DNA of 64,000 bases from Martinezella tropici (GCA_000799755.1 JUHI01000021.1:1-64000); one strand, 5' to 3'; positions 41,812 through 52,086 are shown, counted from the stretch's first letter. Notes: generated by a model not told the origin, from the sequence alone. Translations and numbers: made by a program.

Positions 41812-42842
41812 TAATGGATGCCCCCGCCACCTATTTGCCGCGAAGAGGCATGCTGCCGATCGTCATCGTCATTGCGCTTCTCTCACTGATTGCCTCGATA
41901 TTCTTAGGCGTTGTCGATCTGCCTGTTGCCGATGTGCTGGCGGTTTTCAGCGGCAAGGGCTCGCCCGAGGCGCAATCGATCATTCTCGATATTCGGTTGC
42001 CGCGCATCGTCACCGGTATTCTTGCCGGCATTCAGTTCGGCATAGCCGGCCTGCTCCTGCAGACGATCACGCGAAACCCGCTTGCCGATCCCTCATTGAT
42101 GGGTGTGTCGCAGGGCGCGACGCTGACCGTCACGCTGTTCCTGCTCTTCACCGTCTACATCTTCAATCCCGGCGAGAATACGGTGGCGGAACTGCCGATC
42201 GCCTGGCTTCCGGTCGCAGGTCTTGCCGGCGGAATGATCGCCGGCGGCATCATCTATCTGCTCGCCTTTCGGCTCGAGCTCAGCCCGCTGCGGATCACGC
42301 TCTGCGGTGTTGCCATCGGTGCGGTCCTGCATGCGCTTGCGGTCGGCCTCATTGCCGGCTGGGGATCGGCGCGCATCGAGATCATTCTCGAGTGGCTTTC
42401 CGGTAGCCTTTACGCACGCACCTGGGACCATGCGCTGTTTCTCCTGCCGTTCACGATCGCAGGCCTCCTCGTCCTACCGGTGATCTATCGGCCCGTGGTC
42501 ATGCTGCAATTCGATGCGCAGGTCGCCCGTTCGTTCGGCCTTGCCTATCGCCGGCAGTTTTCCGTTGTCCTCCTAGTTTCTTGCGCCCTTGCGGCAAGTG
42601 CCGTCGGTGCCGTCGGCCCGATTGTTTTCGTCGGGCTTGTCGTCCCGCATCTGGCGCGTTTTCTCGCCGGCCGGCATTTCCCCTTGGTTCTGCCTCTCAC
42701 AGTCGTCCTTGGCGCCATCTTCGTTACGCTCGGCGATCTGATCGGCCGCCTCGCCGGGCAGGCGGAGGAAGTGCCGATCGGGGTCGTCACCGCGATTGTC
42801 GGCGTGCCCGTGTTACTTGTCCTCTTGAGAAAAATTCCGTGA
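41808..42842 (+). CDS. FecCD-family ABC permease
   Basis: The 344-residue second permease carries the same family marks: RLPRIVTGILAGIQFGIAGLLLQTITRNPLADPSLMG and GPIVFVGLVVPHLARFLAG. It overlaps the previous permease gene by four bases and is followed after seven bases by the ATPase gene, so the operon is tightly coupled. The two permeases presumably form a heterodimer in the inner membrane. Confidence 0.92.
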   Translation: MIMDAPATYLPRRGMLPIVIVIALLSLIASIFLGVVDLPVADVLAVFSGKGSPEAQSIILDIRLPRIVTGILAGIQFGIAGLLLQTITRNPLADPSLMGVSQGATLTVTLFLLFTVYIFNPGENTVAELPIAWLPVAGLAGGMIAGGIIYLLAFRLELSPLRITLCGVAIGAVLHALAVGLIAGWGSARIEIILEWLSGSLYARTWDHALFLLPFTIAGLLVLPVIYRPVVMLQFDAQVARSFGLAYRRQFSVVLLVSCALAASAVGAVGPIVFVGLVVPHLARFLAGRHFPLVLPLTVVLGAIFVTLGDLIGRLAGQAEEVPIGVVTAIVGVPVLLVLLRKIP

Positions 42843-42849
42843 GATCGCC

Positions 42850-43638
42850 ATGCCGCTGTCCTGTTCGCAACTCTCCGTTTTCTATGGTCGTCGCAAGGCG
42901 CTGAGCGGCTTCGGGCTTGCCATGCAGAAGGGCGAGATCCGGACGCTCATCGGCCCGAACGGCTCGGGCAAGAGCACGGCCCTGCAGGCGCTTGCCGGCC
43001 TGATTGCCCCAGCCGAGGGGAAGGTGACGATCGAGGATGTCTCGGTTGCAACCATGTCGCGGCGCGCGATTGCCAAGAAACTCGCCTTCCTGCCGCAGCA
43101 GCCCTCGGCACCGGACGAGATGACGATCGCGCAGCTGGTGCGGCAGGGCCGCTTCGCCCATGTCGGGCTTTTCCGCAGCTACGATCGTAGGGATGAAGAG
43201 GCGATCGAATGGGCGCTTGAGAGCACCGGACTTTCGAGCCTTGCCGACCGCACCCTGCAGGAGCTTTCCGGCGGCGAGCGGCAGCGGGCCTGGATCTCAG
43301 CGGCACTTGCGCAGGAAGCCGGCATATTGCTGCTCGATGAGCCGACCTCGTTCCTCGATATCGGCTATCAGGTCGAGGTGCTGGATCTGGTTCATCGCCT
43401 GAGCCGCGAGAGGGGCGTCACCATCATCATGGCAATCCACGATATCAATCAGGCGATTGCCGTCAGCGATCGCATCTCATTGCTGGAAAAGGGCGAGCTG
43501 CGCTTCGACGGTGAGCCGAGGGCGCTCGCCGAAAGCGGACTGATCGAGAGGACTTTCCGGGTGAAAGGGCGGTTCGTGCAGGTAAGCCCGGACGCACCGC
43601 CGCATTTCGATGTCGAGCTTAAGCGGCTCAGCCATTGA
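42850..43638 (+). CDS. FepC-type ABC transporter ATP-binding protein
   Basis: The 262-residue ATPase has Walker A GPNGSGKST, signature LSGGERQR, Walker B ILLLDEPTSFLD and the H-loop MAIHDINQA, all typical of iron-complex/B12-family importers. It completes the import operon. Its 3' end overlaps the convergent methyltransferase gene by 11 bases. Confidence 0.93.
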   Translation: MPLSCSQLSVFYGRRKALSGFGLAMQKGEIRTLIGPNGSGKSTALQALAGLIAPAEGKVTIEDVSVATMSRRAIAKKLAFLPQQPSAPDEMTIAQLVRQGRFAHVGLFRSYDRRDEEAIEWALESTGLSSLADRTLQELSGGERQRAWISAALAQEAGILLLDEPTSFLDIGYQVEVLDLVHRLSRERGVTIIMAIHDINQAIAVSDRISLLEKGELRFDGEPRALAESGLIERTFRVKGRFVQVSPDAPPHFDVELKRLSH

Positions 43639-44320
43639 GGGGTTTGACGAGCCGGAAGACGATCTTGGTCTGGGTATAGTAGTCGAGTGCATCAGCGAAG
43701 TCAGGCGTCCAGCCATCCTCGACGAAGGGGATGAATCCGTCATATTCAAGCTTGCGGCCGGAGACCGCGAAGCCTGCCTTGGCGAAGGCGCGGCCGTAGT
43801 CGGAAATCGAACGATCCTGGACGACGGTATTCGTGCGCTTGGCGACGAGATCGCGCCACTTCGGCCAAAGCGGGTTGTCCGTATGGCAGCCGGTGACGGC
43901 ATAATAGACGCCGCCGGGCCTTAATGCCTTCCAGATATCCGCTGCGTGCGCGTGGATATCCTCGACGAGGTAGATGACTTCGTGGCTGATCGCGAGATCG
44001 AATTCCTCGACCCAGCCGTCGAGCGTACCGCCCACTGCATGCTGGACCGGCAGGTTGCCCTTGAAGGCTTCGGCCTTGGCGATCGACTGTTCGGCGATGT
44101 CGATGCCGAGAGCCTTACGGAACGGCCTGATGGCATAGAGGTGCCGCAGCAGGCCGCCCTGATTGCAGCCGAAGTCGACGACGCTCTTGGCGGACAGATC
44201 GCGCTCGACGATCAGTTCGATCAGATGCCTCCAGATCGGCGCATGGCCATCCGCCATCCTATCTTCCGCATCAGGGTCGACATACCAGGTGGCGATCGTC
44301 TTTTGACCTTCTTGGCTCAT
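43628..44320 (-). CDS. class I SAM-dependent methyltransferase
   Basis: The 230-residue protein has motif I VVDFGCNQGGLLRHL (about 47-61), motif II LGIDIAEQS and a post-I EFDLAISHEV segment, which is a clear class I methyltransferase fold. The substrate is unknown. The ATG at 44320 follows GGAGAG. It is convergent with the FepC-type gene, overlapping it by 11 bases, so it is not part of that operon, but the two may influence each other through antisense overlap. Confidence 0.85.
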   Translation of the reverse strand: MSQEGQKTIATWYVDPDAEDRMADGHAPIWRHLIELIVERDLSAKSVVDFGCNQGGLLRHLYAIRPFRKALGIDIAEQSIAKAEAFKGNLPVQHAVGGTLDGWVEEFDLAISHEVIYLVEDIHAHAADIWKALRPGGVYYAVTGCHTDNPLWPKWRDLVAKRTNTVVQDRSISDYGRAFAKAGFAVSGRKLEYDGFIPFVEDGWTPDFADALDYYTQTKIVFRLVKPLNG

Positions 44321-44459
44321 CGGCTTTCTCTCCAGGCTGTTCGAAACGTGCCCTGTCTTTAGGCCGGACTTCGGCCCATGGCTAGGTTTTGAAACCCAAA
44401 AGCCGTGCCGACAGACGATTTTATCTGCGGCAGTAACCCGGAGAGTAAAGGCTATACAG

Positions 44460-45527
<1,068 letters not shown>

Positions 45528-45558
45528 GAATTTGCTCCCAAGAATGTTGGGCGGCGCT

Positions 45559-46413
45559 TCAGCGCCCGCCCATGCCCGCGTTAAGGGCGATGCTGTTGTA
45601 GATGAGCTTCTGCAGGATGATCGCGAGGAGGATGCCCGGAAGCATGGAAAGCGTGGCGCCTGCCATCAGGTAGTTCCACTGCGTGCCCTGCTGCGTCTGG
45701 AACATGGTGAGGCCGACGGGCAGGGTGGCATTGTCGGCACCGGTCATGACGATCAGCGGCCAGAGGAAATTGTTCCACTGCCCGATGAAGGTGAAGAGCG
45801 ACAGAAGCCCGATCGCCGGCATGGAGAGCGGCACGATGATGCTGACGAGGATGCGCAGGCGCGAGGCGCCGTCAATTCTTGCCGCTTCCTCAAGCTCCAT
45901 GGGGATGGAGAGAAAGAACTGTCGCATCAGGAAGGCGCCAAAGGTACCGAAGGAGATTGGCAGGATCACGCCGGGGAAGGTGTTGACCAGACCCAGCTTG
46001 TTGACGATTAGAAACAGCGGAATGATCAGCATCAGCGGCGGTACCATCAGCGTGCCGATATAGCCGAGCAGCAGCGTTTCTCGGCCCCTGAATTTCAGCC
46101 GCGCAAAGGCATAGCCGGACAGGCAGGAGACGACGACCGTGATCGCCGTGACGCAAATGGCGATGATGGCGCTGTTGAGGAAGAAGCGGCCGAAAGGCAA
46201 TTGGGTCCAGGCGGCGGCAAAGTTACCCCATTCGAAGACCTCCGGCAGGATATGCGGGGGTATTGCCGTTACCTCGGCATTCGAGCGCACCGCGTTCGAC
46301 ACCATCCAGAAGAAGGGAAAGAGGAAGGCAAGAGCGACAAGCGCAAGCGCTGTGTGGTTGACGATATCGAGCACCAGCTTCCGGCGCGCTCTGGCCTCGG
46401 ATTTAAGCGTCAT
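45559..46413 (-). CDS. sugar ABC transporter permease (MalG type)
   Basis: The 284-residue membrane protein has six hydrophobic segments and the EAA loop ELEEAARIDGASRLRILVSIIVPLSMP that contacts the ATPase. It overlaps the upstream MalF-type permease gene by 11 bases, which indicates translational coupling. It belongs to the CUT1 family, which imports oligosaccharides or polyols. Confidence 0.94.
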   Translation of the reverse strand: MTLKSEARARRKLVLDIVNHTALALVALAFLFPFFWMVSNAVRSNAEVTAIPPHILPEVFEWGNFAAAWTQLPFGRFFLNSAIIAICVTAITVVVSCLSGYAFARLKFRGRETLLLGYIGTLMVPPLMLIIPLFLIVNKLGLVNTFPGVILPISFGTFGAFLMRQFFLSIPMELEEAARIDGASRLRILVSIIVPLSMPAIGLLSLFTFIGQWNNFLWPLIVMTGADNATLPVGLTMFQTQQGTQWNYLMAGATLSMLPGILLAIILQKLIYNSIALNAGMGGR

Positions 46414-47332
46414 AATGCACCCATTTGCGCTGGAACCAGAATTGCAGGGCAGTTAGCACCATGATCAGCGCAAACATCACCCAGGCGATAGCGGAGGCAT
46501 AGCCCATCTGGAAGTTCTGAAAGCCGCGTTGGTAGATGGCGTAGCCGAGCGTTGCCGTCGACGATCCCGGGCCACCCTTGGTCATGACGAAAATCTGGTC
46601 GAAAACCTGCAGCGAGGTGATCGCCGTCATGACGGTGCCGAAGAATAGTGTCGGCGAGATCAGCGGCAGGCGAATTTTCCAGAACCGGTCCCAGGCCGTG
46701 GCGCCGTCGATGCGTGCGGCTTCGAGATAGGTTGCCGGCACCATGTCGAGCGCGGCGTTGAAGAGAACCGTATTGTAGCCGACGCCGGCCCAGATCGATG
46801 TCAGCACGACGGCCTGCATGGCGAGCGTACGATCGTTCAGAACGCCGGCGAGGGGCAGCGACAGCGCCGCCGTCAGGCTGTCGAACAGGCCGCCGCTCGT
46901 GAAGATCAGCATCCAGACCATGGCGACGGCGATGAGCGGGGTAAACGTCGGAAGGAAGAAGATCACCCGGAACCAGCGCTGGCCGATCTTCAGGCTCGAA
47001 ATCCAGGTCGCCAACCCCAGCGAGATGACGATATTGAGCACCAGATATTCGACCGTGAAGAAGATGGTGTTGCGCATGACCGTCCAGAATTGAGGGTCGG
47101 TCGTGAACAGGCGCACATAGTTGGAGAGGCCGACGAAACGCGGTGTGCCGAGCAACTGCCAGTTGGTGAAGCTGAGCGCGATCGAGGCGAGGATCGGCAG
47201 GACGAGGAACAGCACGATGCCGATCAGGCCCGGCAGCAGGAAGAACAGGGCTGTCCATCCCTCGCCTCTGAACCATCTGCGCGAGCGCGGCCTTGGTCTT
47301 GCAATCATGTCGGTGTGTTTGCCCAGCATCAT
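46403..47332 (-). CDS. sugar ABC transporter permease (MalF type)
   Basis: The 309-residue membrane protein has six transmembrane segments and the EAA loop YLEAARIDGATAWDRFWKIRLPLISP. The ATG at 47332 (followed by a second ATG) has AAGGAGAGG just upstream. It lies 72 bp after the binding-protein gene. CUT1-type partner of the MalG-type permease. Confidence 0.94.
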   Translation of the reverse strand: MMLGKHTDMIARPRPRSRRWFRGEGWTALFFLLPGLIGIVLFLVLPILASIALSFTNWQLLGTPRFVGLSNYVRLFTTDPQFWTVMRNTIFFTVEYLVLNIVISLGLATWISSLKIGQRWFRVIFFLPTFTPLIAVAMVWMLIFTSGGLFDSLTAALSLPLAGVLNDRTLAMQAVVLTSIWAGVGYNTVLFNAALDMVPATYLEAARIDGATAWDRFWKIRLPLISPTLFFGTVMTAITSLQVFDQIFVMTKGGPGSSTATLGYAIYQRGFQNFQMGYASAIAWVMFALIMVLTALQFWFQRKWVHYDA

Positions 47333-47404
47333 GGGCCTCTCCTTCTCGGCAGGGGCGCTGCGATCGAGCCGATGGCCCGACCGCAGGCCGGCCAGGTGCC
47401 CGGA

Positions 47405-48619
47405 TTACGGAAGCTGGCTCTGAATGTCGCTCAATACGCCTTGGGGTTTCGAATCTCCCGTCAGCGCCAGCGGCACATACTGCATCACCAGATTTTCGAA
47501 CTGGTTCCATTTCTCGTTGATGCGGAACGGCGTGGTATGGGCGAACATGTATTCCAGCGTGTCGCGCGTGCCGGCGACATTCTTTGCTGCCCCATCATAC
47601 CAGGCGGTTTGCTGTGCAAGCCGGGCCGGCAGCGCGCGCCCGGCCGAACCGAGAATTTCCGCGGCCTTCGGGCCGGTCAGGACCTGCAGCGCCTTGAAGG
47701 CGGCGTCCTTGTGCTGGCTGGCGGCGGAAATGCCCCAGCCGGAGCCGGCAGTGATGAAGCGCGACGGGCCGGCGCCGCGCGGCAGCGGTGCAATGCCGAT
47801 CTTGAAATTGACATTGGCCTGCCCGGTAATGAGCGACCAGGGACCGTCGATATACATGGCGACATTGCCTGAGGCGAAGCGGCCGCTTGCGGCAGAGGCA
47901 TCGGCTGCCGAGGCAAAGACCGGTGAGAGTTTGTCCTTGGCGGTGAGATCGGCGTACTTGCTGAAGGCATCGACAAAGCCGGCATTGGTAAGGTCGAATT
48001 CATTGTCGGCGTTGAAATAGTCAGCGCCGAGCGCGACGGGGCCGGCGATGAAATCGAAGGCCTGGGTGCCATAGCCATAGGTTCCGTCCTTCGTCAGTGC
48101 CTTGGCGTCGGCCTTGAAATCGTCGAACGTCCAGTCCTTGGCGGGCTCCTTCAAGCCGGCGGCGGCGAACTTGTCGCGATTGTAGAAGACCATCCAGGGG
48201 CCGACATCATAGGGCAGCGCGTAGAGTTTGCCGTCGCGGGAAAGTCCGGACATGATCGACGTCTCGAAGTCCGCCACCTTCACGTCGCTGCTTTTCACGT
48301 AATCGTCGAGAGGCGTCAGGATAGAGTAGAAATTCGGCACGCGCATCGACTGCATCGAGACGATGTCGGCGACCTGTCCCGATGCCGCCAGAACCGGCAA
48401 GCGCGTCCAGTAATCCGTCCAGCCCGAAAGCTGCAGCTTGACCGTGATATTCGGATATTGCTTGTTGACGAGATCGGCCAGCTGCTGCCAGAGCTCGGCG
48501 TCGTTCGGCTGACCCCACATCTGCCAGGTCAGGGTCACGGGGGCATCTTCTGCCTTGGCGCCGATGCCGTATAGCGAACTCGCCGCAAGGGCGGCGGCAA
48601 ATATCAACGAATGTTTCAT
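47405..48619 (-). CDS. sugar ABC transporter substrate-binding protein
   Basis: The 404-residue extracytoplasmic solute-binding protein (family 1) has a signal peptide (MKHSLIFAAALAASSLYGIGAKA) and characteristic segments VTLTWQMWGQPNDAELWQQLAD, DIVSMQSMRVPNF and KLYALPYDVGPWMVFYNRDKF. It should capture the sugar in the periplasm. With a fucosidase in the same operon, a fucosylated oligosaccharide is the likely ligand. The ATG at 48619 has a GGAGG-type site in front. Confidence 0.94.
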   Translation of the reverse strand: MKHSLIFAAALAASSLYGIGAKAEDAPVTLTWQMWGQPNDAELWQQLADLVNKQYPNITVKLQLSGWTDYWTRLPVLAASGQVADIVSMQSMRVPNFYSILTPLDDYVKSSDVKVADFETSIMSGLSRDGKLYALPYDVGPWMVFYNRDKFAAAGLKEPAKDWTFDDFKADAKALTKDGTYGYGTQAFDFIAGPVALGADYFNADNEFDLTNAGFVDAFSKYADLTAKDKLSPVFASAADASAASGRFASGNVAMYIDGPWSLITGQANVNFKIGIAPLPRGAGPSRFITAGSGWGISAASQHKDAAFKALQVLTGPKAAEILGSAGRALPARLAQQTAWYDGAAKNVAGTRDTLEYMFAHTTPFRINEKWNQFENLVMQYVPLALTGDSKPQGVLSDIQSQLP

Positions 48620-48705
48620 TATTGTTCCTCCTCCTTAATGACTTTGGTTGCAGTGACGTTGATCACTATCCGGACGCTCCCCTCCGGCTTGGTCTTGCGG
48701 CCGAT

Positions 48706-49491
48706 TCAGGCCGCGATCATGACCTCCAGGTCGGCGATCAGGCCGATCAGCTCCGTTCGCTGACGCCGCCAGTTATCTGGGCCCTGTCCCGGCTCCAGGA
48801 TGGCGGTCATCCGCTGCAGGAAGTCGGGCGGTAGCCGCTCCAGTTCGGCCGCCATGGGCAGGTTCCAGCCATCGCCCGGAAAATAGACCCGGTTAAAGGC
48901 GAACACCGCCTGCAGGATGGCGTTGGCAAGTTTGCCCGTCAGCCCGACGAGAAAGACGAGATCGCGGCGAACGACCTTGCTCTCGTAGTGGTAATCCTCG
49001 GCCCAGTAGCGCAGGATCTCCATATACTGGCTGAGGACCGAGGCCCTCAGCGCTTCCGGGTATTGCGCCAGCTGCTGCTTCCAGCCGGCAAGCAAGCCAC
49101 GCGGGTCGGCGATGATCTGCTGGCTGGCAAGATCCGTTGGCAAGTGATAGCCCCAGATCGTCCATTCGAAGCTCTTCGGCACGACGATGCCGGCAAGCCA
49201 GGAGTCCAGATCGCGCTGCACGCCGGTATAACGGCGCATCCAGACGCCATCCATGCGGATGCCCTCGGCCTGCCAGCTCCGCAGCGCGGCATCGAACTGC
49301 CGCCACGCTGCGGTCTCGCGAACCTCCGGCCCGCGATAGGCATCGGCATAGACCCGGAAATCGAAATCCGATTGTGCATCCGACCGTCCCTTGCCGCGCG
49401 AGCCGGCGAGCGCGACGGCGCCATTGCCGTCCTCGGCCAGGTCGGCGATCAAGGGCGTCATCGCGGCAATGAGTTCGGTTTCTCGGCTCAT
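48706..49491 (-). CDS. nucleotidyltransferase-fold protein (DUF4037-like)
   Basis: The 261-residue protein has a nucleotidyltransferase core motif near the N-terminus, LAGSRGKGRSDAQSDFDFRVY (split: GSRGKG then SDFDF, about 29-46), with the two acidic residues of the metal site in SDFDF. The remaining helical part carries WDSW-like and EILRYWAEDYHYESK segments as in DUF4037-type proteins. The reaction is unknown. It could modify a sugar, a small molecule or a protein. It sits inside the sugar operon, between fucosidase and binding-protein genes, on the same strand. Confidence 0.78.
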   Translation of the reverse strand: MSRETELIAAMTPLIADLAEDGNGAVALAGSRGKGRSDAQSDFDFRVYADAYRGPEVRETAAWRQFDAALRSWQAEGIRMDGVWMRRYTGVQRDLDSWLAGIVVPKSFEWTIWGYHLPTDLASQQIIADPRGLLAGWKQQLAQYPEALRASVLSQYMEILRYWAEDYHYESKVVRRDLVFLVGLTGKLANAILQAVFAFNRVYFPGDGWNLPMAAELERLPPDFLQRMTAILEPGQGPDNWRRQRTELIGLIADLEVMIAA

Positions 49492-49525
49492 GATGATACC
49501 GGGAGGCTGGATTCCACGATCTCCT

Positions 49526-50845
49526 TCAGTCCTTGAGGATCAGCTCGATGACCGGGGTGACGACGTCAGGCTTCAGAACCGGCAGTTCGAGTGTCAGGAT
49601 GCCTTCGCCGACGGCGACGCCGATATTGGAATCGACGTCGGCATCCGGATCGAGCCAGTGCAACTCGCTGGCATCGTGCAGGAACTGCGCATATTTGACC
49701 TTGCGGCCCAGCCCTTCGATGTGGATGTGCCGGAACGGCCAGGTTTGGACATGCAGATAGAGCCGGTTGCCCTTCTGTGTGAAGCGGCAGCCGCTTGGCG
49801 CCTTATGGGTGGAAGGGCCGGCGCCGTAGATCGCACGACCATTCAGCCGCATCCATTCGCCATAGGTGTCGAGTGCCTTGATGGCGCGGGCGTCGAAGGT
49901 GCCACGACCGGTCGGGCCGACATTCATCAGCAGATTGCCGCCGAGCGAAACCGTGTCGATCAGCATGTTGATCAGCTGGCCGGCATCTTTCCAGGTTGTC
50001 TCGTCGCGGTAATAGCCCCAGGAACCGCTGAAGGTATGGCAGGCTTCCCAGCGCACCGGCAATCCGGCGACGGTCGGAGCGACGCGGGGCGTGTATTGTT
50101 CCGGCGTCACCAAGTCGGGCATGTGGTCCGCGTCGCGCGGCAGGTCGAGACGATCGCCGATGATGATATCGGGCTGCAGCTGGCGCACTAGTTTGATCAG
50201 GTCTTCACTCTCCCAATCGGCGCGACCCTTGCCGGGCAAGCCCTTGTAGACGCGGCGCGGATAGCTGAAATCGAACCAGATCACGTCGATCTTGCCGAAG
50301 TTCGTCAGGAGTTCGGTCACCTGGTCGCGCATGTACTTGGCATAGCGCTTGACGTCGCGACCCTCGTTAAGCTTGGCGGCATCGGGATGATTGCGTTGCG
50401 GATGATGCGCGTCGATCGGGAAATCGGGGTGATGCCAGTCGAGCAGGGAATAGTAGAAGCCGACCTTCAATCCTTCGGCACGAAGCGCTTCGACATAAGG
50501 GCCGATCAGATCCTTGCCATAGGGCGTGTTGGTGACCTTGTAGTCGGTGACCTTGCTGTCCCAAAGGCAGAAGCCTTCATGGTGCTTGGCGGTGAGGACG
50601 ACATATTTCATGCCGGCCTCGCGAGCGCGGCGTGCCCATTCGCGGGCGTCATAGAGATCGGGATCGAAGTTGTCGAAATACTTCTGATAGGCCTCGGTGG
50701 TGAATTCCTCGCGGTTCTTCAGCCATTCGTGGCGTGCGCCGAGAGCGTAAAGTCCGAAGTGGATGAACATGCCGAAGCGGTCGTGTCCAAACCATGTCTT
50801 GCCATCGGCCACATTCTGGCCGCCACTGATCGCTGCGTCGCTCAC
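49526..50845 (-). CDS. alpha-L-fucosidase (glycoside hydrolase family 29)
   Basis: The 439-residue protein has the GH29 marks: WFGHDRFGMFIHFGLYA (about 18-34), YVVLTAKHHEGFCLWDS (81-97) and the nucleophile region IDVIWFDFSYP with D192. There is no signal peptide, so it acts in the cytoplasm on imported substrate and releases L-fucose (related alpha-L-glycosidase activity is possible). It is the first gene of the operon that continues into the ABC importer. Its promoter contains a perfect 16-bp LacI-type operator at 50873-50888. Confidence 0.93.
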   Translation of the reverse strand: MSDAAISGGQNVADGKTWFGHDRFGMFIHFGLYALGARHEWLKNREEFTTEAYQKYFDNFDPDLYDAREWARRAREAGMKYVVLTAKHHEGFCLWDSKVTDYKVTNTPYGKDLIGPYVEALRAEGLKVGFYYSLLDWHHPDFPIDAHHPQRNHPDAAKLNEGRDVKRYAKYMRDQVTELLTNFGKIDVIWFDFSYPRRVYKGLPGKGRADWESEDLIKLVRQLQPDIIIGDRLDLPRDADHMPDLVTPEQYTPRVAPTVAGLPVRWEACHTFSGSWGYYRDETTWKDAGQLINMLIDTVSLGGNLLMNVGPTGRGTFDARAIKALDTYGEWMRLNGRAIYGAGPSTHKAPSGCRFTQKGNRLYLHVQTWPFRHIHIEGLGRKVKYAQFLHDASELHWLDPDADVDSNIGVAVGEGILTLELPVLKPDVVTPVIELILKD

Positions 50846-50872
50846 ACTATCCTCCCAAGTGTTGAGGTTCTA

Positions 50873-50888
50873 TCGAACCGGTTCGATT
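50873..50888. promoter_or_regulatory. LacI-family operator in the fucosidase promoter
   Basis: ATCGAACCGGTTCGAT is a perfect 16-bp palindrome with a central CCGG, in the style of LacI/GalR operators with a CG centre. It is 28 bp before the fucosidase start. A related site (14 of 16 bases) precedes the LacI-family gene at 51027-51042. Confidence 0.8.
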
Positions 50889-51026
50889 TAATCATTGATC
50901 CACTTGCCCCATATGTCAAGCACGCTGTTGAAATCTATTTCCGCATATTGCTTCATTGCCGACAAATGTTAGATTTGTGACAGCGATTCATTGAGGAAAT
51001 CATCTTCGAGTGGAAAGCCAAAGGCG

Positions 51027-51042
51027 ATAGAAACGGTTCGAT
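51027..51042. promoter_or_regulatory. second LacI-type operator, at the start of the LacI gene
   Basis: ATAGAAACGGTTCGAT matches the fucosidase operator at 14 of 16 positions, with a perfect right half. It lies only 7 bp before the ATG of the LacI-family gene, so binding would block its own expression. Confidence 0.65.
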
Positions 51043-51048
51043 AAAATC

Positions 51049-52056
51049 ATGGCCACAATTCGCGATGTCGCCAAACTCGCTGACGTCTCCGTCTCGACGG
51101 TGTCGCTGGCTCTGAGCAATCCGGCGCGGGTCAGCCAGAAGACGCTGGAGAAAATTCGTCAGGCGATCGCCGCGGTCGGCTTCGTTGCTGATCCGCTTGC
51201 GCAAAGCCTGGCGCGCGGCCGCAGCCGCATGATCGGCTTTGTCGTCGGCAATGTCGGCAACCCGTTTTTCGGCGATATCCGGCGTGAGCTGGAAAATTAT
51301 GCGCTCGACCACCAGCACTTCGTCGTCGTCACGGATTCCTCGGGCAAGACGGATCGCGAGAGGGCGATGGTCGAGCATCTGATCGGTCTGAAGACAGCCG
51401 GCCTGGCGCTTGCGCCCTCAGGCTACGACCAGGATTATCTCGACTTCATCGCTGGCCTGAACGTGCCGATCGTCTGTTTCGACCAGAAGGTCGCCGGCAT
51501 CGAGCGTGATTTCGTAGGCTCGGACAATTACCTCGCTGGCGCGATGCTGACCGAGCATCTGCTGCAGCTCGGCCATCGGCGCATCGCCTTCATCACCGGC
51601 CCGAGCCATATGCACACGGCGACCGAGAGATATCGCGGCTTTGCCGAGACCATGGCCAATGCCGGCGTCGAGGTGAACCCGAACTTCATCGTCGACGGCC
51701 AGTTCACACGCACAGCTGGCTACGAGGCAGCGATGCGCCTGCTGATTCAGCCCGAGCGCCCGACCGCGATCCTCGGCGCCAACAACACCGTGGCGCTTTC
51801 GGCGCTGCAGGCCATGCAGGAGCTGGGTTTCCGCTGTCCCGAAGACATCTCGCTCGCCATGATCGACAATGTGCAGTGGAGCTCGGTCATCACACCGCGC
51901 ATCACCATGGTGGTTCAGGATACGCTGGCGCTCGGCGGTATCATCGCGCGCCGCCTCATGCACCGCATCGCCAGCCCACAAGGGGCGGTCGAACCCCCAC
52001 AGGATTTCGTGCTGACGCCAAAATTCGTGCCCGGCAATTCCTGCCGGAGGATTTAA
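51049..52056 (+). CDS. LacI-family transcriptional regulator
   Basis: The 335-residue regulator has an N-terminal LacI helix-turn-helix with hinge (ATIRDVAKLADVSVSTVSLALSN, about 2-24, hinge near 50-60) and a periplasmic-binding-protein-like effector domain (about 62-330). It is divergent from the fucosidase operon. Two operator-like palindromes in the gap suggest that it represses the operon and itself until a sugar, probably fucose or a fucoside, binds. Confidence 0.94.
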   Translation: MATIRDVAKLADVSVSTVSLALSNPARVSQKTLEKIRQAIAAVGFVADPLAQSLARGRSRMIGFVVGNVGNPFFGDIRRELENYALDHQHFVVVTDSSGKTDRERAMVEHLIGLKTAGLALAPSGYDQDYLDFIAGLNVPIVCFDQKVAGIERDFVGSDNYLAGAMLTEHLLQLGHRRIAFITGPSHMHTATERYRGFAETMANAGVEVNPNFIVDGQFTRTAGYEAAMRLLIQPERPTAILGANNTVALSALQAMQELGFRCPEDISLAMIDNVQWSSVITPRITMVVQDTLALGGIIARRLMHRIASPQGAVEPPQDFVLTPKFVPGNSCRRI

Positions 52057-52086
52057 TACTCTGGGCGCGGCAGCGAAGGAATTCTC

